A DNA stretch of 14,906 nt from Hyphomicrobiales bacterium (GTDB lineage Bacteria; Pseudomonadota; Alphaproteobacteria; Rhizobiales; Xanthobacteraceae): assembly GCA_016201085.1 (NCBI GenBank), contig JACQDO010000330.1, forward strand, positions 1 to 14,906, given 5' to 3'. The position numbers and the translations under genes are program-made. Numbering within the stretch: the first letter of the stretch is position 1; every line of letters starts with the position of its first letter. Shown here one piece after another: positions 6,059-12,225 of this stretch. The notes under the pieces are model-generated. The model was not told the origin of the DNA. It searched no databases and saw nothing but the letters and a program-made list of their open reading frames with translations.

Positions 6059-6924
6059 GATGGACTCCTTTTATTTTGCGCATAATCTTTTCCGAAAACC
6101 GGTTCCCACTTTTCGGGATCATGCGCCCATTGATTGAAAAAGTGATGCAGCGGGCCGTGGCCGTGGCCGACCTGCAATGTGCCGGCGGCGGCGATGGCGG
6201 CGGTGACGTAAGCCTTGGCCTCCTGCACGGCGCTGACGAGATCGCGGCCCTTGGCTAAACCCGCCGCGATGGCCGATGACAGCGTGCAGCCGGTGCCGTG
6301 CGTGTTCTTGGTGGCGATGCGCTTGGCGGAGAGCCGCACCACCTCACTTTGCCCAATCAGCAGATCGACCGCTTCCTCGCCCTCGCCGTGGCCGCCTTTG
6401 ATCAGCACGTTGCGTGCACCCAGCGTCAGGATTTCGCGCGCCTGGATTTCCATCTCGCGCTCGTTGCGCGCGAGGTTCGCGCCGGTGAGCGCGGCCGCTT
6501 CCGGCAGGTTCGGCGTCACGATCAAGGCGCGCGGGATCAGTTCGCGGCGCAGCGCATCGATCGCATCGTTCGCCAGCAGCCGGTCGCCGGAGGTGGCGAC
6601 CATCACCGGGTCGAGCACGATGTTTTTCGCCCGGTGACGGACAAGCCCCGCCGCCACCGCTTCAATCGCGGCCACCTGCGACAGCATGCCAAGTTTGACG
6701 GCGCCGACATCGAGATCGGAGAATACCGCATCGATCTGCGCGGCGATGAAATCGGCCGGCACGTCGTGAATGGCCGTGACACCTTGCGTGTTCTGCGCGG
6801 TCAGCGCCGTAATCACCGAAGCGCCATAGACGCCGAGCGCGGCGAACGTCTTGAGGTCCGCCTGGATGCCGGCGCCGCCGCTGGAATCCGAGCCGGCGAT
6901 GGTGACGGCGATCGGCGTATTCAT
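6055..6924 (-). CDS. thiD: Hydroxymethylpyrimidine/phosphomethylpyrimidine kinase with repeat-encoded tail
   Basis: ThiD phosphorylates hydroxymethylpyrimidine twice to HMP-PP, the pyrimidine half of thiamine. Ribokinase-fold motifs are all present: [14 protein letters not shown] near the N terminus, [39 protein letters not shown], and the anion-hole [16 protein letters not shown]. The start is the ATG at 6924 ([17 protein letters not shown]), with AAGG about 7 nt upstream; the ORF continues upstream only through repeat DNA. The natural C terminus [11 protein letters not shown] falls at residue 266, the family's normal length. The next codons, starting [17 protein letters not shown], are translated from the palindromic repeat at 6078-6126, adding 23 residues before the TGA at 6055. 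Third gene of the thiM-thiE-thiD operon. Confidence 0.93.
   Translation of the reverse strand: MNTPIAVTIAGSDSSGGAGIQADLKTFAALGVYGASVITALTAQNTQGVTAIHDVPADFIAAQIDAVFSDLDVGAVKLGMLSQVAAIEAVAAGLVRHRAKNIVLDPVMVATSGDRLLANDAIDALRRELIPRALIVTPNLPEAAALTGANLARNEREMEIQAREILTLGARNVLIKGGHGEGEEAVDLLIGQSEVVRLSAKRIATKNTHGTGCTLSSAIAAGLAKGRDLVSAVQEAKAYVTAAIAAAGTLQVGHGHGPLHHFFNQWAHDPEKWEPVFGKDYAQNKRSPS
6078..6126. repeat. Palindromic Rhizobiales repeat inside the thiD 3' end
   Basis: An imperfect palindrome with outer arms GCGCATAATC (6078-6087) and GATCATGCGC (6117-6126), inner arms CCGAAAA (6092-6098) and TTTTCGG (6110-6116), and core AACCGGTT. It shares the core AGTGGGAACCGGTT with 1444-1486, on the other strand. 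The same element is found in very many copies in Rhizobiales intergenic regions. Here it lies within the reading frame of thiD and ends 20 bp before the TRAP start codon. Confidence 0.85.
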
Positions 6925-6966
6925 AGCGCGGCCTTTGGATGAAAGCACTGCGGCAAGTTCGGCGCG

Positions 6967-7005
6967 CTCCCTCTCCCCTTGGGGGAGAGGGTTGGGGTGA
7001 GGGGG
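6967..7005 (-). repeat. REP-like repeat, copy 1 (thiE-thiD gap)
   Basis: On the plus strand this reads CCCTCTCC-CCTTGG-GGAGAGGG followed by TTGGGGTGAGGGG; the minus strand begins CCCCTCACCCCAACCC. It is a hairpin with an 8-9 bp stem plus a conserved side sequence, a very common intergenic element in Bradyrhizobium and relatives. It lies in the 178-bp gap between thiE (stop 7103) and thiD (start 6924), in opposite orientation to copy 2. Translation through it gives the spurious peptides NPLPQGERE and TLSPKGRG. Confidence 0.75.
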
Positions 7006-7029
7006 CAAGTGACTCTCGATAGGCTGTAA

Positions 7030-7082
7030 CCCCTCACCCGGCGCACTTCGTGCGCCGACCTCTCCCTATGGGAGAGGTGAAG
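7030..7082 (+). repeat. REP-like repeat, copy 2 (thiE-thiD gap)
   Basis: CCCCTCACCC is followed by an 8-bp hairpin CGGCGCAC-TTC-GTGCGCCG (7039-7057) and a 9-bp hairpin ACCTCTCCC-TAT-GGGAGAGGT (7058-7078). It is the same family as 6967-7005 but inverted and with an extra inserted stem, so the two copies can pair with each other. Being inside the thi operon they would be transcribed and could act as mRNA-stabilising or attenuating structures. Confidence 0.7.
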
Positions 7083-7102
7083 TGCGTTTGCGGCCATTCG
7101 CG

Positions 7103-7762
7103 TCATGACCGCCCTCGCCGCGCCAATGCGTCATCGACCGCGGCGCGCAAGGCTCGTGCCGCCGCGGCCGGATCGGGGGCGAGCGACAGCGCCGAGATCG
7201 CCGCCACGCCGTCGGCGCCGGCGGCGATAACGTTGCCGGCGTTGCCGGCGTCGATGCCGGAGATGGCGCAGATCGGCATGGTGGCGTCGCGTGCGCGCAC
7301 AACGCGCACGATCTCGCGCAAGCCGTCGAGCCCGATCGGCGCACTGGCATCGTCCTTGGAGCCGGTAGCGAACACCGCGCCGACCGCCACGTAGTCGAGC
7401 CGATCGAGCGGCGCGGCCCGCGCATGCGCGACCGTCGTCAGGCTGAGGCCGATGATGGCGGCGCGCCCGAGCAGCAGCCGCGCCTCGGCGGCCGGCATGT
7501 CGTCCTGCCCGATATGCACGCCGTCTGCTTCGGCGGCGAGCGCCACGTCGACGCGGTCGTTGATCAGCAGCGGAATGCCGCGCGGCACCAGCACCGCCGT
7601 GAGCGCACGCGCCTCCTCCAGCAGACGCCTGGTCGAGCCGTGCTTGTCGCGCAGTTGCACGACGGTCGCGCTGTCGGCAATGAGCGCGGCGAGATCGGCC
7701 AGCGTGCGGCCGCCGGCGACGGTCGGATCGATAAGGGCATAGAGGCTGAGATCGACGTTCAT
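7103..7762 (-). CDS. thiE: Thiamine-phosphate synthase
   Basis: ThiE couples HMP-PP with hydroxyethylthiazole phosphate to form thiamine phosphate in the cytoplasm. The 219-residue TIM-barrel protein shows VVQLRDK (34-40), the pyrophosphate/Mg site LINDRVDVALAAEADGVHIGQDDMP (66-90), YVAVGAVFATGSKDDA (phosphate loop region), and the closing phosphate-binding AGADGVAAISAL. Length and motif order are normal. The ATG at 7762 overlaps the thiM stop codon by one base (TAATG), indicating coupled translation. It is followed by a 178-bp gap with two inverted repeats before thiD. Confidence 0.95.
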   Translation of the reverse strand: MNVDLSLYALIDPTVAGGRTLADLAALIADSATVVQLRDKHGSTRRLLEEARALTAVLVPRGIPLLINDRVDVALAAEADGVHIGQDDMPAAEARLLLGRAAIIGLSLTTVAHARAAPLDRLDYVAVGAVFATGSKDDASAPIGLDGLREIVRVVRARDATMPICAISGIDAGNAGNVIAAGADGVAAISALSLAPDPAAAARALRAAVDDALARRGRS

Positions 7763-8544
7763 TAGCTTATCTTTGCATGCGCGATGAGCGTCGGCGCATC
7801 GAGGTTGTAGAGTGCATCGACGATGGCGACCGCGAAGCTGCCCGGTCCGGCGGCGCGGGCGGCGGCGACTTCGCCGGCGACGCCGATGACGATCAGCGCG
7901 GCGGCACTGGCGCGCCAGGCGTCCGGCTCGACGGCGAGGCAGGCCGCGTTCAGCGCCGAACCGGCGCAGCCCATGGCGGTCACCTTGGCCATCAGTGCGT
8001 GGCCATTGGCGATGGTGGCGAGGCGCTCGCTGTCGGCCACCCAGTCGGCTTCGCCCGACAGCGCGACGGTCAGGCTGTGGTCGCCGGCATAGGCGAGCAG
8101 CGCATCGGGCGTCGCTTCGCCGCCGGCCAGCGCGGCAAATTCGGCGCGGTTGAGGCGGAGCACCTGCGGGCCGCGCCCGATCAGGACGCTGGCAAAACTC
8201 GCGCGCGGGGCGCTGCGGTCGACGAACACCGGATCGAGCACCCAGGGCACTTTCTCACGGCGCGCGGTGTCGGCCGCGATCTCGCTCGCCTCGCGGCGCT
8301 CGCGGTCGAAGGTGCCGAGATTGACCAGCAGCGCGTCGCTGCCGGCGACGAAATCGCCGATCTCGCCGGCCGACAGCGTCATCGACGGCAGGCAGCCCAA
8401 GGCGAGCAGCACATTGGCGGTGAAATTCTGCGCCACCGTATTGGTGATGCAATGGACGCGCGGGGAACGCGCGCGCAGTTGCTCTAGGATATCGGCGGCG
8501 GCGGCCGCCAGCGCGCGCGGTGAGAATTCGTCGGGACGGCGCAT
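7762..8544 (-). CDS. thiM: Hydroxyethylthiazole kinase
   Basis: ThiM phosphorylates salvaged 4-methyl-5-(2-hydroxyethyl)thiazole, supplying the thiazole half for ThiE. The 260 residues show the family N-terminal signature VHCITNTVAQNFTANVLLALG (30-50, with a hydrophobic helix), PWVLDPVFVDRS (100-111), RLNRAEFAALAG, and the active-site loop VTAMGCAGSAL with Cys193, where many homologues have GTGC. The start is the ATG at 8544: it directly follows the riboswitch and has GGAGGGAG upstream. A longer reading frame to 8637 only translates the riboswitch. First gene of the thiMED salvage operon; no de novo genes (thiC, thiG) are in the window. Confidence 0.94.
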   Translation of the reverse strand: MRRPDEFSPRALAAAAADILEQLRARSPRVHCITNTVAQNFTANVLLALGCLPSMTLSAGEIGDFVAGSDALLVNLGTFDRERREASEIAADTARREKVPWVLDPVFVDRSAPRASFASVLIGRGPQVLRLNRAEFAALAGGEATPDALLAYAGDHSLTVALSGEADWVADSERLATIANGHALMAKVTAMGCAGSALNAACLAVEPDAWRASAAALIVIGVAGEVAAARAAGPGSFAVAIVDALYNLDAPTLIAHAKIS

Positions 8545-8640
8545 CTCATCTCCCTCCGCCGGCATGACCCGGATCAGGTTCGTTGGGTTGGCCTTGGAAA
8601 GAGGCCTCTCAGCCCGGCATACCGCCGGACACCCCACGAG
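8545..8640 (-). promoter_or_regulatory. TPP riboswitch (thi box)
   Basis: On the minus strand the conserved aptamer elements occur in order: GGGGTGTCC, stem CCGGC/GCCGG, CTGAGA (8612-8607), AACCTGATC (CTGATC at 8577-8572), GGGTCATGCCGGCG and GGAGGGAG. Helix P1 can be drawn as CUCGU (8640-8636) with AUGAG (8549-8545). The 3' strand of P1 therefore touches the thiM AUG at 8544, and the only Shine-Dalgarno (GGAGGGAG, 8557-8550) lies inside the aptamer. Binding of thiamine pyrophosphate should directly hide the ribosome binding site, with no separate expression platform. It controls thiMED and, through overlap, probably the TRAP gene. Confidence 0.95.
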
Positions 8641-8652
8641 ATTGCTGCGCCA

Positions 8653-8681
8653 TACCTAGTCCGCGCGGCGGCCCAAGGCAA
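8653..8681 (-). promoter_or_regulatory. Candidate thiM promoter
   Basis: Minus-strand TTGCCT (8681-8676), a 17-nt spacer, and TAGGTA (8658-8653) form a sigma-70-like promoter of moderate quality. The expected start near 8645 is only a few bases before the aptamer, as usual for riboswitches. The -10 box is a poor match, so this is tentative. Confidence 0.3.
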
Positions 8682-8696
8682 GAGCGCCTTGCCTTG
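8674..8696. repeat. Perfect 9-bp inverted repeat upstream of thiM
   Basis: CAAGGCAAG (8674-8682) and CTTGCCTTG (8688-8696) are exact reverse complements with a 5-nt loop, in the divergent gap between the riboswitch and the Lrp-like gene. It overlaps the candidate -35 box. There is no T-tract, so it is not a terminator; an operator or chance structure is possible. Confidence 0.4.
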
Positions 8697-8751
8697 AGCC
8701 TGCGATTTTGCTGGATTGCATCCACCGATACGATTGCCGGAGGCTTGCGCG

Positions 8752-8994
8752 ATGACCCCCTTTTTCGTCCAAATCAAATGCGAGCTCGGCAAGGCCTACC
8801 AGGTGGCCAACGCGCTGGCCGAAGCCGAAATCGCCTCCGAGATCTACTCGACCGCCGGCAACTACGACCTGCTGGTGAAATTCTACGTCGAGGCCGGCAC
8901 CGACATCGGGCACTTCGTCAACGAGAAGGTGCAGTCGATCCCCGGCATCAAGGACACCTACACCATCATCACCTTCAAGGCGTTCCAGGCGTAG
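8752..8994 (+). CDS. Stand-alone Lrp/AsnC ligand-binding (RAM) domain protein
   Basis: An 80-residue protein consisting only of the alpha-beta sandwich ligand-binding and oligomerisation domain of Lrp/AsnC regulators; the N-terminal helix-turn-helix is absent. Visible features are FFVQIKCELGKAYQVANALAEA (first strand and helix), the middle strand YSTAGNYDLLVKFYVEAG, and the closing VQSIPGIKDTYTIITFKAF, whose last part is the classic IPGV-T strand. Such free-standing RAM domains bind amino acids or small effectors, or modulate full-length Lrp proteins; the ligand is unknown. The ATG at 8752 has GGAGG 8 nt upstream; a TTG at 8716 would add a poor N terminus. It is the only clear plus-strand gene, divergent from thiM and tail-to-tail with the EamA gene (7 bp apart). 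Confidence 0.88.
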   Translation: MTPFFVQIKCELGKAYQVANALAEAEIASEIYSTAGNYDLLVKFYVEAGTDIGHFVNEKVQSIPGIKDTYTIITFKAFQA

Positions 8995-9001
8995 AAATCC
9001 A

Positions 9002-9931
9002 TCACCCCGCCTGCGGCGGGCCTTCCGCCTCGCGCGGGCGCTCGACGCCCAGCGTGCGCTCGCGCCAGATCACGAACAGTCCGGCGCCGGCGACGATTGC
9101 TCCGCCGAGATAGACCAGCACATCCGGCAATTCGCCGAACAGCCAGTAGCCGAGCAGCAGCGCCCACAGCATCGCGCTGTAGTCGAACGGCGCCACCACC
9201 GAGGCGGCGGCGTAGCGGTAGCTTTCGGTGAGAAAAATATGCGCGATGCCGCCGAGGATGCCGAGCGCGATCAGCTTGCTGAGTTCGGCGGGCGTCGGCG
9301 AATGCCAGGCGAAGGGCAGCGTCAGCGCGCCGGCGATGGCGCAGACCAGCGAGAAATAGAACACGATCGACGAGGTGGTCTCGCTCTGCGTCAGCCGGCG
9401 GGTCTGGATCACGGTGCCGGCATTGCAGAAGGCGGAGATCAGCGCCAGCAGCGAGCCGACGGTGGCGGCGGTCATGGCGCCCGCCACCGCGTAATGGCCA
9501 ATGTCGAAATGCGGGATCAGCATCACGATCACGCCGGCAAAGCCGACCAGCACCGCCGACCAACGGTAGATGCGCACGCGTTCCTTCAGGACGATGGCCG
9601 CCAGCGCCACCGTGATCAGCGGCGAGGCGAACGAGATGGCGGTGGCGTCGGCCAGCGGCAGCCTGGTGAGCGCGGAGAAATTGCTGAACATGCCGCCGAC
9701 GCTGAGCAGGCCGCGGCCGAGCTGGCCGAACGGCCGGCCGGTATAGACCGCGCTCCCGAGCTCGCCGCGCAGCGCATAGATCACCACCACCGGCAGGATG
9801 GCGAAGGCCGCGCGGAAAAACACCATCTGGCCGACCGGCGCGGCGTCGCCGAGCTGGCGCACCAGCGCCGACATGACGGCAAACAGCAGCGCCGAGATCA
9901 GTTTGAAGCCGATGCCTTTGAGCAGATTCAT
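9002..9931 (-). CDS. EamA-family (DMT superfamily) transporter
   Basis: A 309-residue inner-membrane protein with about ten hydrophobic helices in two EamA halves. Characteristic stretches are FKLISALLFAVMSALVRQLG (helix 1), FFRAAFAILPVVVIY (helix 2), LADATAISFASPLITVALAAIVLKERV (end of the first EamA domain), and the second-half counterpart YAAASVVAPFDYSAMLWALLLGYWLFGELP. Members export or import small metabolites such as amino acids or nucleotides; the substrate is not predictable here. The ATG at 9931 overlaps the stop of the hydroxylase gene by one base (TGATG), so it is the last gene of the RND-hydroxylase-EamA operon. The C terminus is a short charged tail. A GC-rich hairpin (9006-9020) lies just inside the stop and may help end transcription from either side, but has no T-tract. 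Confidence 0.9.
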   Translation of the reverse strand: MNLLKGIGFKLISALLFAVMSALVRQLGDAAPVGQMVFFRAAFAILPVVVIYALRGELGSAVYTGRPFGQLGRGLLSVGGMFSNFSALTRLPLADATAISFASPLITVALAAIVLKERVRIYRWSAVLVGFAGVIVMLIPHFDIGHYAVAGAMTAATVGSLLALISAFCNAGTVIQTRRLTQSETTSSIVFYFSLVCAIAGALTLPFAWHSPTPAELSKLIALGILGGIAHIFLTESYRYAAASVVAPFDYSAMLWALLLGYWLFGELPDVLVYLGGAIVAGAGLFVIWRERTLGVERPREAEGPPQAG

Positions 9932-12225
9932 CAGACCGCCGACGCGCCGCGCGCCTGTTCGATCGCGGCCCAGACCCGCGGCGGCGTTGCCGGCATGTCG
10001 ATGTGCCCGATCTTGTAGGCGCGCCAGAGCGCGTCGAGGATGGCGTTCATCAGCGCCGGGCAGGAGCCGATGGCGCCGGCTTCGCCCGCGCCCTTGACGC
10101 CGAGCGGATTGGTCTTGCACGGCACGTTGCGGGTCTCGAACGTGAAGCGAGGTGCATCGAGCGCACGCGGCAGCGCGTAATCCATCAGGCTGGCGCTCAG
10201 CAACTGGCCGGAGCCGGCGTCGAACACGGTGTCCTCCAGCAGCGCCTGGCCGATGCCCTGCACCGCGCCGCCATGCACCTGGCCAGCGAGCAGCAGCGGA
10301 TTGAGCGTGGCGCCGAAATCGTCGACCACGACATAGTTCTGGATGCCGACGATGCCGGTGTCGGGATCGATCTCGACTTCGGCGATGTGCGTGCCGTTGG
10401 GAAAGGTCGGCTTGTCGGTGGCGAATTCGCTCGCGGCGGCAAGCTTCTCGGGCGTCGCCTCGGGACGCGCGGCCAAGTCGGCAAATGAAATGACGCGATC
10501 GGTGCCGGCAACTCGGATGGTCCCCTGGGCGATTTCCATGTCGCCAACTGCTGCCTCCAGCGCGTCGGCGGCGAGCTGCTTGAGCTGCTCGGCGAGCGTC
10601 TTGCTGGCGCGGTCGACCGAAACGCCGCCTACGGGGATCGAGCTGGAGCCGCCGGTGCCGGCGCCGGTCGCAATTAAATCGGTGTCGCCCTGCACCACAC
10701 GCACGCGTTCCGGCGGCAGGTCGAGCCGCTCGGCGACGAGCTGCGCGTAGGACGTCACGTGCCCCTGCCCGGTCGATTGCGAGCCGATCAGCACAGTGAC
10801 ACCGCCGTCACGATCGAGCCGCACATGCGCGGTTTCCGGCCCGTTGGCGCCGCAGGCCTCGATGTAGGTGGCCATGCCGATGCCGCGCAGTTTGCCGGCG
10901 CGTTTGGAGGCCGTCGCGCGCTTGTTGAAGCCGTCCCAGTCGGCGACCGCCTGCGCGCGCGCCATGAGGCCGGCGAAATCGCCGGAGTCGTACACCTTGC
11001 CGGTCGGCGTCGCGTAGGGCAGCGCCTTCGGCTTGATCAGGTTCTTGCGGCGCAGCGCATCGGGCGCCATGCCGAGTTCGCGCGCGGCATGGTCGACCGC
11101 GCGCTCGATCAGGTACGACGCTTCGGGCCGCCCGGCGCCGCGATAAGCGTCGACCGGCACGGTGTTGGTGAAGGGGCAGCGCAGCCGCACATGCGCGGCC
11201 GGGATGTCGTAGGCGCCGGTCGCCATGCCGACGCCGAGCCAGGGGATGTAGGGCGCGTAGCAGTGCAGATAGGCGCCCATGTCGGCGACGATATCGAGTT
11301 CGAGCGCCAGGAATTTGCCCTTGTCGTCGATGGCGAGGCGCGCGGTCGAGATATTGTCGCGGCCATGGCTGTCGGCGAGGAAATGCTCGCTGCGCTCGCA
11401 TATCCACTTCACCGGCCGGCGCAGCTTCTCGGCGGCGAGCGCGGCCAGCGCGTATTCGCGGAAGGGAAACAGCTTGGTGCCGAAGCCGCCGCCGACGTCG
11501 GGCGTCACCACCCGCATGCTGTCGAGCGGGCGCTTGAGCACGGCGCCGCAGATGATGTCGCGGATGATGTGGCTGCCCTGGCTGCCGAGCGTCAGCGTGG
11601 TGCGCTTGCCGTCGAATTCGGCGATCACGCCGCGGGTGTCGAGATAATTGGTGACCAGCCGCTGGTTGATCACGGTCAGCTCGACGGTCTTGGCCGCCTG
11701 CGCGAAAGCCCGCTTGGTGGCGCCGGCATCGCCGGCTTGCGTTTCGAAGGCGAGATTGTCCGACCGCCCCGGCCACACCTTCGGCGCGCCCGGTGCCAGC
11801 GCGGCAAGAGCGCCGATCACATGCGGCAACGGCTGCCAATCGACCGCGATCGCCTCGGCTCCGTCCTTGGCCAGCGCCACCGTATCGGCCACCACGAAGG
11901 CGATAGCATCGCCGACATGGCGCACCAAGTCGCGCGCCAGCACCGGATAGTGAGGCACGAAAGTCGCCACATCGGGCAGCACGCCCGGAGTCGGTAGTGG
12001 GCCGAGCTCGGCCACATCGGCGCCGGTGAGCACCAGCTTCACGCCCTTCATGGCGCGCACGCGTTCGAGTTCCTGAATGCTAAAGCGGGCATGCGCATGC
12101 GGCGAACGCAGCACCACGGCGTGCAGCGTCTTGTCCGGCGCGACATCGGCCACGTATCTCCCGGCGCCGCGCAGCAGCGCGTCGTCCTCCTTGCGCGTGA
12201 GCGCCTGACCGAAGCCGAATTTCAT
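9931..12225 (-). CDS. Molybdenum hydroxylase large subunit (xanthine dehydrogenase/CoxL-like, form II)
   Basis: A 764-residue catalytic subunit binding the molybdopterin cofactor. An N-terminal Ald_Xan_dh hammerhead domain (about 10-130, starting RKEDDALLRGAGRYVADV) is followed by the Mo-cofactor domains with GGGFGTK (245-251), AYRGAGRPEA (360-369), GSQSTGQGH, and the catalytic Glu in GVKGAGEAGAIG (about Glu715). The AYRGAGR loop marks form II; true CO dehydrogenases carry AYRCSFR with a Cys for the Cu-Mo centre, so CO oxidation is unlikely and the substrate is an unknown aldehyde or heterocycle. No FAD (CoxM) or 2Fe-2S (CoxS) subunit is present in the window. The ATG at 12225 follows AAAGGGA and overlapped the ancestral RND stop (ATGA); the stop overlaps the EamA start. 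The protein itself appears intact. Confidence 0.92.
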   Translation of the reverse strand: MKFGFGQALTRKEDDALLRGAGRYVADVAPDKTLHAVVLRSPHAHARFSIQELERVRAMKGVKLVLTGADVAELGPLPTPGVLPDVATFVPHYPVLARDLVRHVGDAIAFVVADTVALAKDGAEAIAVDWQPLPHVIGALAALAPGAPKVWPGRSDNLAFETQAGDAGATKRAFAQAAKTVELTVINQRLVTNYLDTRGVIAEFDGKRTTLTLGSQGSHIIRDIICGAVLKRPLDSMRVVTPDVGGGFGTKLFPFREYALAALAAEKLRRPVKWICERSEHFLADSHGRDNISTARLAIDDKGKFLALELDIVADMGAYLHCYAPYIPWLGVGMATGAYDIPAAHVRLRCPFTNTVPVDAYRGAGRPEASYLIERAVDHAARELGMAPDALRRKNLIKPKALPYATPTGKVYDSGDFAGLMARAQAVADWDGFNKRATASKRAGKLRGIGMATYIEACGANGPETAHVRLDRDGGVTVLIGSQSTGQGHVTSYAQLVAERLDLPPERVRVVQGDTDLIATGAGTGGSSSIPVGGVSVDRASKTLAEQLKQLAADALEAAVGDMEIAQGTIRVAGTDRVISFADLAARPEATPEKLAAASEFATDKPTFPNGTHIAEVEIDPDTGIVGIQNYVVVDDFGATLNPLLLAGQVHGGAVQGIGQALLEDTVFDAGSGQLLSASLMDYALPRALDAPRFTFETRNVPCKTNPLGVKGAGEAGAIGSCPALMNAILDALWRAYKIGHIDMPATPPRVWAAIEQARGASAV

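Noticed and set aside
5069..6085. Long plus-strand open frame of 338 codons opposite the TRAP gene
   Set aside because: His/Arg/Gly-rich composition typical of antisense frames in GC-rich genes; no domain motif, and the minus-strand protein is clearly real.
6921..7106. Short minus-strand frame giving [11 protein letters not shown]
   Set aside because: Translation of the REP-like repeats; this peptide is a well-known artefact of that element.
8545..8637. N-terminal extension of ThiM upstream of the ATG at 8544
   Set aside because: It only translates the TPP riboswitch; the conserved protein and the Shine-Dalgarno point to 8544.
9006..9020. Hairpin CCCGCC-TGC-GGCGGG as a terminator between the convergent genes
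   Set aside because: The stem is only 6 bp, lies within the EamA coding sequence and has no T-tract on either strand.
10759..11997. Plus-strand open frame of 412 codons opposite the hydroxylase gene
   Set aside because: Antisense shadow of a well-supported gene; the peptide is low complexity with His, Arg and Gly runs.
9931..12225. Aerobic carbon monoxide dehydrogenase (coxL)
   Set aside because: The active-site loop reads AYRGAGR, lacking the Cys of AYRCSFR, and coxM/coxS are absent nearby.
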